Shown here in pieces: positions 10,679-20,863 of a stretch of DNA of 64,000 nucleotides (the stretch's first letter is position 1; each line of letters starts with the position of its first letter). The translations under genes were made by a program, and so were the position numbers. Under the pieces are notes generated by a model. That model did no database searches, was not told the origin of the DNA, and saw only the letters and a program-made list of their open reading frames with translations. The DNA is taken from positions 5,270,001 through 5,334,000 of the forward strand of contig JBLDXI010000024.1 in the NCBI GenBank assembly GCA_047495785.1. The letters are read 5' to 3'. The DNA is from Lepidodermella squamata. Lineage: Eukaryota > Gastrotricha.

Positions 10679-11003
10679 CTACGATGTGGTCGATGACGAA
10701 GCCGAGGACGCGGGCGAGTCTTCGCTGCCGAATTTAACTTTCAGCGATTTCACAACAACGGCCGAGCATTCCGTGGTGCTGGGTTTCGCCACGGAATGGC
10801 GCACTTTTTTCGACGGCGACACCAACGCCGCCTCCAGCAGTTCGCTTGTTGGTTTCTTGCGAGGCGATGCTGATAACGAGGATGAGGCACTACTGGTAGG
10901 TGAATTGAGCGGTTTTCTAGCCTCCGCCAGCCGAATCGCCCGTTGCAACTCGCTGGCAATGGCCGAGCATTCAGCGCTCGTCAGCACGCACTTCTTCATA
11001 CAC
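10679..11003 (-). CDS. Terminal exon of an unrecognised minus-strand gene
   Basis: Open reading frame of about 107 codons entered from a good acceptor (T-rich tract then GCAACAG at about 11010-11004) and ending at 10679. It encodes CMKKCVLTSAECSAIA, a short helical stretch (ELQRAIRLAEARK) and a Ser/Ala-rich, Lys/Arg-containing tail (SPRKKP, SPSKKVRHS). A possible upstream exon near 11161-11227 (ending STYQS before GTAGGG) joins in the right phase but is not certain. No family recognised. The Ser-Pro-Arg/Lys motifs would suit a nuclear phosphoprotein, but that is only a guess. The opposite strand also has a long frame (10662-11027), judged a shadow. Confidence 0.4.
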
Positions 11004-11011
11004 TGTTGCAT

Positions 11012-11625
11012 AGAAAAAAATTATTAAATATTTGGAGAGCCTTATTTAGGTATCGAAATTATTTGAACAGTGATGAAGTAAGGCGATCAGATGGCCCCTA
11101 CGTAGCTGCGTCATTCGCACGGGTCGAAGCCGGGTCAGGCCTTGCGGCCGACGGCAAACCCTACGCTCTGATAGGTAGAATCATCACTTCGCCGCATTTC
11201 ATCCTCACAAGTGCCGCAATTCGGGTTCAACTTGCCAAAAAAATTTGATTTTCTAGAACATCTTTAACGAAACTTAATCAGTCTTAACTCAATTTGTCAT
11301 GGTCCAATACAAATCGCTGAGTAAATTCGTTATTCGTAACGATTGGAATCCGAAGATGCGAAAAATCTAGAATTTAGAAAAATTTGCAATTTTTCGGACC
11401 TAATTAAATCGCAAATCAAGACTAGAACCAACAACGGATTCAACTCGATAACATTGCCCAATATTTCAAGCACAAACTATAAAGAACAAAACAATCTACT
11501 GTAATTTCTATCTTGAATCGCGACCAAAATAAAAAGCGATTTCTATGAAATTTCGGATACATTTCTCTTTTGCAATTTGCGGTTCAAACAAACAAAATCT
11601 ATCAAAATGTCGATGGATCAAAATC
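11012..11625. other. Intergenic, possibly with an upstream exon on the minus strand
   Basis: AT-rich apart from a GC-richer block at about 11085-11230 that may hold an upstream exon of the gene ending at 10679. Nothing else could be supported. Confidence 0.4.
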
Positions 11626-12830
11626 GAAAGTGACGTTTCGGTACTAGCTCGTACCATCATCAGACTCTAAAACAAAAAAGAAAAGGAATTACAGTAACAA
11701 TCACAACAATTAAGAAAAAACATAACAAGAATTCTAAAATAGCTTCAATTTGATCGAGTCCGTCTGCACGTTAAGACTGATTTTAAGCTTCGTCTTCTTA
11801 ATCAGAAGACTTTCGTGCAAGAGGCACTCCCACCTGCTGCGGCATTTGCGCAATATGGTGAAACAGGTGTGCAAATTGAAGTTATCCGGCAGATCATGTG
11901 ACTTGAGGTGCTTGCCGATGGAACTCGAGGCCAATTTGTGTTCATCAATGCGTTGGTGGAGATGGCGCGTCGTCATACCGATATACCCAGCGTCGCACTG
12001 GGCACACTTAAACTTGTAAACGACGCACTGACGATTGACAATATCGGGCTTGGGTTCCCTGGCCCCAAAGTCCTCGGCAATTTTTCGACTTGTGAAAATC
12101 GGCTGGATGGTAATCAGAATTCTGCTGGACAGGTCGTTCAGTCGGTGTTTGAGGCTTTGGGCGCTTTTTTCATCCTTGAAGGGAATAACAAATCGCACAG
12201 CATCCTCCTTGGGTTTCGGTGGCAAGTTTTCACGGGACATACGGCGGTCCAGGTACGATGCGAGAATCCGATCAAACATTGATTGAGGGTATTCCAACTC
12301 GGTAAAAATCTTTCGAAGAAGTTTTACCTCCTTGTCGAAACCAGGCCAGTCGCTTGTCAGGCGATCAGCTCTGTAAAGCATCGTCTTTATCAAACATTTC
12401 TTGTATTTGAGATCCGTGTGGCTGTGGAAGTGTAGTAAAAGTCCGGTGTCAGTCGGTTTGTGATAGACCTCTGTCTGAAGTAGCCCGCCAACGGACTTTA
12501 CCAGTGCTCCACAGAATGCGATGCTTCCATCCTTCTCGACTTCCATCGTGAATTTTACCGAGGGATGCAAGTTGTTTAAGACTTCGAGAAACTCGTTCGC
12601 GGCTGTTAGACCAGGCATTACTGTAAGCGTGTCGTCAACAAAGCGTCTGTAGAATCTCGGTAGAAGGCTTTATTGATGAGAAACTCGATTGTCTCGTCAA
12701 CTGGGACATTCGTGAACAACGAAGTAACGTCGTAAGAAACGAGGATTTCGCCAGGGTTGAGCTTCTTGCCAATTACCTCCTTGTTTGTGAAATCAATGAT
12801 GTCAGTTATCATGAACTCGTTTGAAGCTTT
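11626..12830 (-). mobile_element. Penelope-like retroelement fragment, minus copy
   Basis: On the minus strand, an RT segment (12812 to 12618; LVSYDVTSLFTNVPVDETI) is followed, after an internal deletion that shifts frame, by the catalytic motif FYRRFVDDTLTV (12650 to 12615) and a 294-codon frame to 11734. That frame carries the RT C-terminus (EVYHKPTDTGLLLHFHSHTD) and a GIY-YIG endonuclease domain (CDAGYIGMTTRHLHQRIDEH). The RT/GIY-YIG combination is diagnostic of Penelope-like elements. The 5' end is missing, as are the residues between the palm motifs, so the copy cannot encode a complete enzyme. The 3' end is a hammerhead-like motif, and similarity to the plus copy stops there. Described as a broken element only. 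Confidence 0.9.
11627..11668 (-). ncRNA. Hammerhead ribozyme-like motif (PLE 3' end, minus copy)
   Basis: Read on the minus strand: stem I AGAGU/ACUUU (one G-U pair), core CUGAUGA, stem II GGUAC/GUACC closing loop GAGCUA, core GAAA, then ACGU as a self-complementary stem III leaving a GUC cleavage site. Stem III has no room for a loop, so cleavage would need two molecules. This matches the short hammerheads described from Penelope-like elements that cleave as dimers. One extra U lies between CUGAUGA and stem II, which departs from the strict consensus. Confidence 0.75.
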
Positions 12831-12833
12831 GTT

Positions 12834-13686
12834 GACGCTTTGTTGACGACACGCTTACAGTAATGCCTGGTCTAACAGCCGCGAACGAGTTTCTCGAAGT
12901 CTTAAACAACTTGCATCCCTCGGTAAAATTCACGATGGAAGTCGAGAAGGATGGAAGCATCGCATTCTGTGGAGCACTGGTAAAGTAAAACTTCTTCGAA
13001 AGATTTTTACCGAGTTGGAATACCCTCAATCAATGTTTGATCGGATTCTCGCATCGTACCTGGACCGCCGTATGTCCCGTGAAAACTTGCCACCGAAACC
13101 CAAGGAGGATGCTGTGCGATTTGTTATTCCCTTCAAGGATGAAAAAAGCGCCCAAAGCCTCAAACACCGACTGAACGACCTGTCCAGCAGAATTCTGATT
13201 ACCATCCAGCCGATTTTCACAAGTCGAAAAATTGCCGAGGACTTTGGGGCCAGGGAACCCAAGCCCGATATTGTCAATCGTCAGTGCGTCGTTTACAAGT
13301 TTAAGTGTGCCCAGTGCGACGCTGGGTATATCGGTATGACGACGCGCCATCTCCACCAACGCATTGATGAACACAAATTGGCCTCGAGTTCCATCGGCAA
13401 GCACCTCAAGTCACATGATCTGCCGGATAACTTCAATTTGCACACCTGTTTCACCATATTGCGCAAATGCCGCAGCAGGTGGGAGTGCCTCTTGCACGAA
13501 AGTCTTCTGATTAAGAAGACGAAGCTTAAAATCAGTCTTAACGTGCAGACGGACTCGATCAAATTGAAGCTATTTTAGAATTCTTGTTATGTTTTTTCTT
13601 AATTGTTGTGATTGTTACTGTAATTCCTTTTCTTTTTTGTTTTAGAGTCTGATGATGGTACGAGCTAGTACCGAAACGTCACTTTC
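12834..13686 (+). mobile_element. Penelope-like retroelement fragment, inverted plus copy
   Basis: Near-identical reverse complement of the element at 11626-12830. It starts inside the RT at the FVDD motif (12834) and runs through the GIY-YIG domain to the stop at 13578 and the ribozyme motif. Relative to the minus copy about 175 nt are deleted between LVK (about 12985) and LLRKIFTELE; short GGTAAA repeats at the deletion ends suggest microhomology. The head-to-head junction carries a tandem duplication of GCTTTGTTGAC (12826-12847). With the minus copy it forms a palindrome of about 2 kb. Not able to encode an intact enzyme. Confidence 0.88.
13644..13686 (+). ncRNA. Hammerhead ribozyme-like motif (PLE 3' end, plus copy)
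   Basis: Stem I 13644-13648 with 13681-13685, CUGAUGA 13649-13655, stem II 13657-13661 with 13668-13672, GAAA 13673-13676, cleavage site after C13680. Same sequence as the minus-strand motif at 11627-11668. Similarity between the two copies ends at 13686, so the ribozyme marks the element terminus. Confidence 0.75.
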
Positions 13687-13808
13687 AAATAAAACTGTCA
13701 ACAGAATATCGCTCTCCTTTTTGTTAAAGACAATGAAAAGATCTCAGCTATTGAAATCCGAACCAATCATTGGGAAAACATTTCGAAAATTCATGCCGTA
13801 GAAAAGCA

Positions 13809-15128
13809 TCAAATTTCATCATAAATTGAACCCACAATTGCAAATCGTCTGACTATGTGACTTACTTTTTCATCGACTATCCATCGCCGCAGAGCGCCGA
13901 GAAGACTCGAAGCGCCTTGCAACAGCCTCGCAATGAATTCGGGCGATTCGCCCTCAAAATCACGCAATCTCTCCACAATTTGTTGAGCCGCAAAAAAGTT
14001 CACGCTATAAAATTCAGGAAACAAAAATTTCGGATCGGTATGAATTCGATGTTCGAGGTCGAAAATCCGCAACTGAAGGCCGATATCAAGTGAATGCAGG
14101 AAATTGCCGCCGAAGACGATACTATCACTCGGCGTCACGACCGAGTGAATCCACCCGCCCGGCAGCAGTAACGTCTGGCCCTGAGACAGACTCAGCCGGT
14201 AACACGGCTTCAAATCATCGCCCAAAAACCGCTCCACCCGATTCTTCGCATCATTCCACTTCTCGTAGGCTCGCAGATTTTCATCAGTCGGCGGGGCGAG
14301 GTAGAACACTTTTGAGCCGCGAATGATGTGGTACCAAACCGAAGACCCGCCGAAGTCGATGTGAAAATCTGTGTACGAACCGCCGGCGGAAATGAGGAGA
14401 AACCGCTCGGTGCGCGGGCACTCGACGCCGTTCACTTTTTCAGGCCAGAAACTAGGCAGCCACGATAGCTCTTTCACGAAATACGGCGGCGCGACTAAAC
14501 ACTCCATCGCCGTTCCAGTGAATTCGAGGCTTATCACGTTGTAGATTTTGTCGCGAGGTTTCGTTGTGAAGTAATCTCTCAATCTGCTCATATTCGACTC
14601 GAAAACTAGCTGCCGTTCGGAATCGATGATATCAATGCGACAATTCTCGCCTAGATACTGAATCGCGGTCTCAATTGAAAAACTAGAGTCGGGCAACCGC
14701 ATATCTAGGCCCTGGGTGTTCAACACGACGATGGGTTTAGAAAATCCGTTTGATTCGAAGAACTCCCGGCTCAACTTCGAGCCGTTTGGAAGGCAAGTGA
14801 CTATATCGAAGGCGTCCTGGAATTTGCGAGTTTTCAGCTGCTTTAGAAAACCGATTGTCCCACATTGCACTGGCTTTTGATCGGCATTTCGCTCGAAACA
14901 ATCGTGGCGGTGCCAGTTTTCACGCCGCCGCCGCTTCGATGGGCCGAAGTTTTTGACGCAAGACTGACAGTGGAACACTTCAAATTCAGCGGCTTGCCAT
15001 TCGGTGAGTGAGCAGCATTTGCCGTGGAACCAGCCGTTGCAGTGGTCGCATTGAATCATGAAACTGTCTGAGGCAGGTGCGAGCTTGCATTCGCCGCATG
15101 CCTCCTGTTCTTCGCCGTGATTTGACAT
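13809..15128 (-). CDS. PHD-JmjC histone lysine demethylase, KDM7/PHF8-like, intronless
   Basis: Uninterrupted 439-codon frame from ATG at 15128. Residues about 11-57 form a PHD finger (CGEC..CDHCNGWFHGKCC..FHCQSC). A KDM7-type linker follows (KPIVVLNTQGLDMRLPDSSF, IYNVISLEFTGTAM, PHF2/8-like PPYFVKELSWLPSFWP). The JmjC domain carries the Fe(II) triad HID and GGWIHSV, with a Lys in GSKVFYLAP placed for 2-oxoglutarate. KDM7 enzymes read H3K4me3 with the PHD finger and remove methyl groups from H3K9/H3K27/H4K20 in the nucleus. The protein stops soon after the JmjC region, whereas vertebrate KDM7 proteins have long tails. The absence of introns among intron-rich neighbours could mean a retrocopy, but the frame is intact. 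Confidence 0.9.
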   Translation of the reverse strand: MSNHGEEQEACGECKLAPASDSFMIQCDHCNGWFHGKCCSLTEWQAAEFEVFHCQSCVKNFGPSKRRRRENWHRHDCFERNADQKPVQCGTIGFLKQLKTRKFQDAFDIVTCLPNGSKLSREFFESNGFSKPIVVLNTQGLDMRLPDSSFSIETAIQYLGENCRIDIIDSERQLVFESNMSRLRDYFTTKPRDKIYNVISLEFTGTAMECLVAPPYFVKELSWLPSFWPEKVNGVECPRTERFLLISAGGSYTDFHIDFGGSSVWYHIIRGSKVFYLAPPTDENLRAYEKWNDAKNRVERFLGDDLKPCYRLSLSQGQTLLLPGGWIHSVVTPSDSIVFGGNFLHSLDIGLQLRIFDLEHRIHTDPKFLFPEFYSVNFFAAQQIVERLRDFEGESPEFIARLLQGASSLLGALRRWIVDEKVSHIVRRFAIVGSIYDEI

Positions 15129-15313
15129 CGGCTGCGGTTGCCGCTCTTCGCAAGCAACCCCGGCAGAACTGCAGGTGTTTTAAATGCTGATAACACCCTA
15201 CAGAAATTGAATAAACATGAAACCATTCAAAACCTTGGGATCAGAACTTGTTCTCTTGTTTTACTATCAATGATTCACAGTTCACAGTCTTGGCCCTCTG
15301 GAGACTCTTGCAT

Positions 15314-15666
15314 CAGTGGCGTAGATGAGCGGTCGCGAGCAGTCGTTTGTCTTCACCCCCAAAATGACTTGTGACGTACTTCGAAAAGCGACCACAGGAG
15401 GACATTTACCATTTACAGGCGTGGATACTTGAAAAAAGAATGGTTTCTTCAAATTTTGAAGTCTATTCTTCGCGATTAATGGAGTACTGCGAAATAACGG
15501 GATGTTTTATACTAGACGGAGTAATAGGGAGGGATTTTGAAACGAAATTGACAAATCCCACTACCCTACTCGGCATGTAGCGAACGCACGGAAAAAAATT
15601 GACACTACCTACTCGGTGTATGGCGTTTACGCGCGACCGCTCAGTTTAGGTTTATCTACGCCTCTG
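15314..15666. mobile_element. hAT-type MITE 1 (353 bp)
   Basis: Starts CAGTGGCGTAGA and ends TCTACGCCTCTG, imperfect inverted termini. It is flanked by a perfect 8-bp direct repeat TCTTGCAT at 15306-15313 and 15667-15674. An 8-bp target duplication and a CAGTG-type terminus fit hAT transposons. No transposase frame, so non-autonomous. Confidence 0.88.
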
Positions 15667-15782
15667 TCTTGCATGACCTCAAACCTAATGCATGCTTAAT
15701 GCTTAATTCAGATGCCCTTCAGCAACCCAGATGCGGTTTTCGCAGCCACAAGTTTTCGACTGAAAATGAAGTGGGTAATCTT

Positions 15783-16124
15783 CAGTGGCGTAGGTAAGGG
15801 GTTGCACGGGGTTGCGCCGCAACCCCAGTCTTCACCACCCAAAATGAGGGTTGGCGACACTTGAAAGGCGACCACAGAGGGGACCCTTACACTTTTTTCG
15901 AGTGGCGACACTGGGAAGAACATTTCCCTCGATATTTCCCTTTGTTTGCTTTCAAAATTTAGTTTTGTGCTCAAATCGCTCAAATACAAGGTTTTTATAG
16001 CCGCACCTGAGCGTATTAGTATTGCGTCGGCCCATTTTTGAAGGTGGCGACAAAACTGACACTACCCAAAATGAGGTTGGCGACACCTTGCAACCCCGAG
16101 GCTTTTAGTTTACCTACGCCACTG
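15783..16124. mobile_element. hAT-type MITE 2 (342 bp)
   Basis: Termini CAGTGGCGTAGGTAA and TTTACCTACGCCACTG are inverted repeats. A perfect 8-bp duplication GTAATCTT flanks it at 15775-15782 and 16125-16132. Related to the element at 15314-15666 (shared CACCCCCAAAATGA-like and GCGACCACAG segments) but clearly diverged, so they are separate insertions of one family. Confidence 0.9.
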
Positions 16125-16132
16125 GTAATCTT

Positions 16133-17132
16133 TGAGAATCGGCTGAAAACAGAGACAGGCGAAAATTTTGCGGTGGCAGGAGATGGAAGCCCGGGCCGGC
16201 ATGTGGCGGGGAGGGGGGGGGGGGCAAGAGACAAAAGGAAAAAGGAGGAAAAGAGGAGCGGGAGACGGGAGCCGAGGAACTGAAAAGCTCGAAGAAAAGG
16301 CGGAAGGCAAAAAACGAGTTGCTGTCGAAAAAAGAAGAAAAAGGCGATAAGGTCGTTTCCTATTCATGCTTTTATTTTCGCAACAAAATACTTGCTTATG
16401 TTTTGTTCTGTGGATTATTTCAATTGATTTTATTTAGTAGGCATATTTATTTGTTGCATGATAGCATCTGCGTGAAGCTGATGCTGTTGGGGCCCGAGCC
16501 CGAGCTCGATTTCAGCCAGTTCGGGCAGGTCCGTATGCAGTTGGGGAACAGTAATTTACCACTCCGCGCTTGGGCCGGTCTAAAATGCGCCCATATGCGA
16601 CATTAACTGCAGATTTAACAAATTTCAACGAATTCCGCTGCACTGCACACGGGCCGGAAAAGTTTGGATGTCGAGCACGCTGAAGAATAAAGGGAACCAG
16701 TGCTATTGCTAGACGCTCGCGCGCGCCGTACTCGGGCGCATTTTATCATCAGCATCTCCTGGACAGGTGTGGATCGAAAAATCCAGGCAAGGTGGCTTAC
16801 CTGAGGTACGGTGCATCCCTGGTGAACGTTACAGCGCGACGTTAGCACCCCGCAATGCGAAGATTAATTGGCATAAACGCAGTTGTCAACCAGGCTTGAG
16901 AACCTGAGATGCGTTCGATAGATCGTAGCGATACTGATACGAGCGATTCCATTTCATCATGGAGTTATGACAACGCATGAAGTACTTTATTGTCATCTTT
17001 TAAGGTAATAATCCTAATTTGTATCAAACAAAATGTAATAATCACTGGTTCTCGAGTATAAAGGCACGCAAATGAAGCCAGCCTGTTTTCCAAAGTAGGT
17101 CTGCAAGTCTTCAAGATTTCTTCCTCGGGCAA
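16133..17132. other. Intergenic, purine-rich tract
   Basis: Contains a strongly purine-biased stretch at about 16205-16350, including a G11 run near 16214-16224. No gene was supported. The right part is the 3' flank of the minus-strand gene stopping at 17133. Confidence 0.5.
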
Positions 17133-19050
17133 TCAATATACCGTGGACTTGTCGTTACAATCGCGATGCTGCGAGCCATCAGCACAGTCGCAAAGCATGG
17201 CAGAACACCGCTTCAAATTCTTGCAATCGCACACGTCTTTGTGATAAATAGCTTCGTCAAAATATAAAGATTCGGCTGAAAAAGAAATACCCTGTGAACA
17301 ATCTGGACCAGTTTTCCACTTGTTGAAGCAAGCACAATAGCTTGCATCCTTGCAATAGGCGTCACTTGAACAAATGGTCGAGCCGCATAGCTCTAACAAG
17401 CATTTTGTTATTGAATCGCGGTTAACGAAAATAGAGGGTATGAAATTTACGTCTGCTACAAAGGGAGCCAGTCCAGCCTGTTCGGCAGGAACAGACATTA
17501 TTAGCTACGCACGTTCCCTTAGCGCAGCTAGGATTGCAAAGTGGCATTGCTGATTTTGTACCAGGTGCCGTTGCAGTTTTGGCTGTGGTAGGTACAGTCG
17601 CAGTTGTAGCTTGCGCAGTCGTAGTAGGAACGGTTGTGGTCGATGCGGTCGTTGTTGTAGCCGGAGGAGAGGTGGTTGTGGTTGGATCATCTACAGACAA
17701 ATATGCATGCCAATTTTCGACATTCTAAGAATATATATTCCCGGCTGCGGGAGCAACATAAGCTTCTAACTATACCTAAGACGTCTAATATTATATATAT
17801 GTTATGCTTTTGAGCATATCTCCATCCTAATCATCCTAATTTCCGACATTCCATCGCCAGTTTTCAGACATTCTTAGCTCGATGAACTAGGAGTTACTTA
17901 GAAGACGATGTCTTAAGAGTTTCGCATTGCTTTGGAGAATGAGAAAGTTTGCAAATTTTACCTAGGTTATAGACACGCAGATCAATCAATCTGACTGGGT
18001 CAGAACTGCCAACATTAACTGCCATCACGGCGAGAACAGCCGGTTCCATGCTCGAGTCAGAGATCGGAAGCAGTCCAGCGGGCAACGCTTGGGCAGTGTA
18101 AATCGCTGTGCAAGATGAATTGGTACACATGTCCATCCATAGCGTGTTGCCGTTTCTAACTACAATCCCAATGTGATGGCGGCCTTTAATCGTATTTTGA
18201 GACAGCGCAACTTTCGGAGTTGCCGTCCAGTTCATCAGATCAATTGTGGTTTTTGTAGGCGATGAAATGATTTGATAGCCGCCTCTGTAGCTCAGAACTC
18301 GAAAATGTAGCCCAGCGAAATTGCTCGTGTTGATAATGACCGTCTGCGATGTCGGTACTGCATAGGACAGTGTCGAGTTCGACAAAATGCTGATCGTGTA
18401 TTGATCTGAGTCCTTGCCAACGGGGGCGTCGATTTGCATTGTAGCATTTATTGAGAAGTTTGTTAGAGTGAATGGCTTGTGAGACAATGGGAGGTTAGTA
18501 TATCGCCTATTCGTTTGATTTACGTTTCCAGCTTACATTTTTGTTAATGAATGTTGTGAATATGGACGATGTGCTGGACGTCAGGAAGATTTCGTTATTA
18601 GATCCAAGAATGGGAAAATTGAGATTGCAGGTGTATCGCCAATTCGCAGCTTGGCAAAAAGATGCAAAATAATTTTACAGTGATTGTTATTTGAAGATGA
18701 TGCATACCGTAATTACCATCTCCGATGTACGAATATTCCGGCACGTAGTTGATTGGGTCTGTGATAGGTCCGATCACTTGCCCGCAAAAAAGAATTGTTC
18801 AGTACGAAGGTTAGCGAAGAAGACACGTACCTTGAGAACAATTCGTTCCGCTGAATCTGGCTAAGCATTGGCATGCGTTTGTGGAACCACAAACTCCTCC
18901 TCTTTGTTCGCAAGCTGGTGAGCACTCTACGAAAGGTGGCAAAAATAACGATGGGGAAATAATCTCCGAACTTTTAAGCTCACGCTGCAGGGTGGAGTGC
19001 GCGAAAACGGATAAGGTGAGCAGCAGTTTTGTATAATATTGCAGTTTCAT
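17133..19050 (-). CDS. Secreted EGF / LamG-like protein with Thr-rich stretch (gene B), 434 aa
   Basis: Eight exons: 19050-18984, 18926-18831, 18776-18708, 18649-18537, 18475-17962, 17690-17451, 17392-17291, 17236-17133 (1305 nt, phases consistent). Architecture as gene A (1053-2882): signal peptide MKLQYYTKLLLTLSVFA; EGF module CSPACEQRGGVC; LamG-like region (GRHHIGIVVRNGNTLWMDMC, RLIDLRVYNLG); EGF module CNPSCAKGTC; second EGF-like module ending FNKWKTGPDCSQ; and the tail CDCKNLKRCSAMLCDC. Exon 6 adds about 45 Thr/Pro/Ala-rich residues before the EGF module, which gene A lacks; this looks like a mucin-type O-glycosylated spacer. Sequons INAT, SNST, INTS and TNSS suggest N-glycosylation. Role unknown. 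Confidence 0.82.
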
Positions 19051-20133
19051 GGTTGGTACCGGGTGTGACCTATTTTCTGATCAAAATTAGCGACTAAAGC
19101 CCTCTTCGAAATTAATCGGACGCTCCACGGCGTTATTGATCAAATTAAAGAGATTAATCTTTAATTGAAGTTCTTCACAAGAGTTAGCACCGGTTGGGTG
19201 GTAACTAGGATAAGTGATGCAGCGAAGTGGGTGATGAATACCGTCGAAAAACATCATATGGTCGCTTTAACTTGTGATGTTCACACCTTTCACGCTGCAC
19301 AATGCTTAAGAATGCGTCGCTCAGCTGCTTACGCTGAAATGTTTACGTTGGTGGTACTGTAGAAAAGTTTATTCATCAACCGTAATAAGCAGAATATAAA
19401 GACATCCCGCGAGGCTTTTCCATACAGATCAGGGCCGAATCGATTTCCTGCTTGCTGCGCTCGTAACGCCCTTACTTGGTCGTTCCTGTGGTCGCTGCAA
19501 AGCCCTGCCTTATTAATGTTTTATTGCTGTAAAATGCTGGTTAAAAGTGGTTAAGACGGAAATATTGGAACGAACGATTTGTTCCGTCTTACTAATAAAC
19601 CCGACGTTGAAAAAGAGACATCAGTAGCGTTTCGGAATGAGCTTCCATTTGACGGTAATTCTTTTACAATGAAGCGCAAACAATGGGTCATAAGAGCGAG
19701 TACGGATAGTGAAAATAATGCAGCTGCGTGCTGCGGTAATTTAGTAAGCGGTGTTAAGTTTTATTGAATGCGGCGCTGTGGTAATACTTAACGTCTTGCC
19801 GTTTACGAAAAAATATTTACCACAACATTAAACGCTTGGGACGAAACGCTAGCGATCTGGGGCTGTACAAGAACTTTTCTGGTTTAAACGCATCTGGTTT
19901 TCGTAAAAAATTTCAGCGATAATTTTCATGAAGCAAAAACGTAAATTCATGTGAAATTTCATTTTCCTTTTCCGTATTCGAAACGAGCAACTGACAAATC
20001 TGTTAGCGTAACTGCCGTAAGAACCCTCACTTAAATTAAAGGTGATTGAAAACTCAGCTCGCCGAAAACAGCGCTGAAAATTAGCATTTCGGATATAATG
20101 AAAAACCGCAATTGAGGAATAGGAAAAATTTAG
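19051..20133. other. Intergenic between gene B and tRNA cluster 2
   Basis: Should contain the gene B promoter. No coding region, repeat or tRNA was seen before 20134. Confidence 0.5.
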
Positions 20134-20213
20134 TGTCAGAAGTGGGATTCGAACCTGAGTAGAAACTGACTGCGACCTGAACGCAGCGCCTTGGACCGCT
20201 CGGCCATCCTGAC
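20134..20213 (-). pseudogene. tRNA-Leu(CAG) pseudogene
   Basis: Cluster 2, member 1. Matches the copies at 7839 and 50968 in acceptor, D and anticodon arms, but a small deletion removes part of the T stem and variable arm (GAACCTGAGTAG where intact copies read GAACCCACGCCAGTAG). Not expected to fold. Confidence 0.85.
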
Positions 20214-20379
20214 GGGATGGTGGAATAGATTGATATCCCGCAGACGACATTTCGCAAAGCCTAGAGCGTCGCCACAAAGTAGGTTAATTACCTGTTGCCT
20301 GTTGCCAATATCAAACTTGAACTAGCCAGCAATGTCGATCAGGGTGTATCGTTATTGAAACTGCTGAAGAAGCACTCAA

Positions 20380-20461
20380 GTCGCTATGCCCGAGTGGTTA
20401 AGGGGTATGACTAGAAATCAGATGCGGTCTCCGCGCGTAGGTTCAAATCCTACTGGCGACG
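20380..20461 (+). tRNA. tRNA-Ser(AGA), anticodon-stem mismatch
   Basis: Cluster 2. Like 8092 and 51232 except C to A at position 28, which unpairs one anticodon-stem base pair. Otherwise intact. Confidence 0.82.
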
Positions 20462-20536
20462 ACAGTTATTTTTGCATTATAACGACTGAAACTCAGTTCT
20501 GCAGTTAGCCTCCAGAACAGTCCTCGCTTTCATCAG

Positions 20537-20608
20537 GCGTCAGTGGTGTAACGGTCAGCATGGTTGCCTTCCAAGCAGCCGATCCGGGTTCGACTCCCGG
20601 CTGACGCA
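20537..20608 (+). tRNA. tRNA-Gly(TCC)
   Basis: Cluster 2 copy, identical to 8249-8320. Confidence 0.93.
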
Positions 20609-20687
20609 CACGTTTTTGGCTCACACGTTTGAAAGCAATTGCTAGTGACGAGATTAAAGCTGTCCTTCCCAGAACCAGCGTTCGAGA

Positions 20688-20759
20688 GGTCCCATGGTGT
20701 AGCGGTTAGCACTCTGGACTCTGAATCCAGCGACTCGAGTTCGATTCTCGATGGGACCT
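20688..20759 (+). tRNA. tRNA-Gln(CTG)
   Basis: Cluster 2 copy, identical to 8400-8471. Confidence 0.93.
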
Positions 20760-20863
20760 TGATACGTTTTTTCAAACAAACTTTCAGCTCACTCACTCTC
20801 AGCTGATGGAAACTTGCGATCGCAATATTTGTTACCATTCAAACCTTTTCTTTCACTAGCCTA

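Noticed and set aside
10662-11027. Plus-strand frame opposite the exon at 10679-11003
   Set aside because: The minus strand has a clean acceptor and a plausible 3' UTR with AATAAA. The plus frame has no recognisable domain or splice context.
11085-11230. GC-richer block that might be a 5S or other structural RNA gene
   Set aside because: No match to the 5S internal promoter or fold; part of it reads better as a possible exon on the minus strand.
11750-12286. Plus-strand frames over the Penelope-like element, mirrored at 13026-13562 on the minus strand
   Set aside because: Antisense shadows of the GIY-YIG/RT frame; they appear twice because the element is duplicated in inverted orientation.
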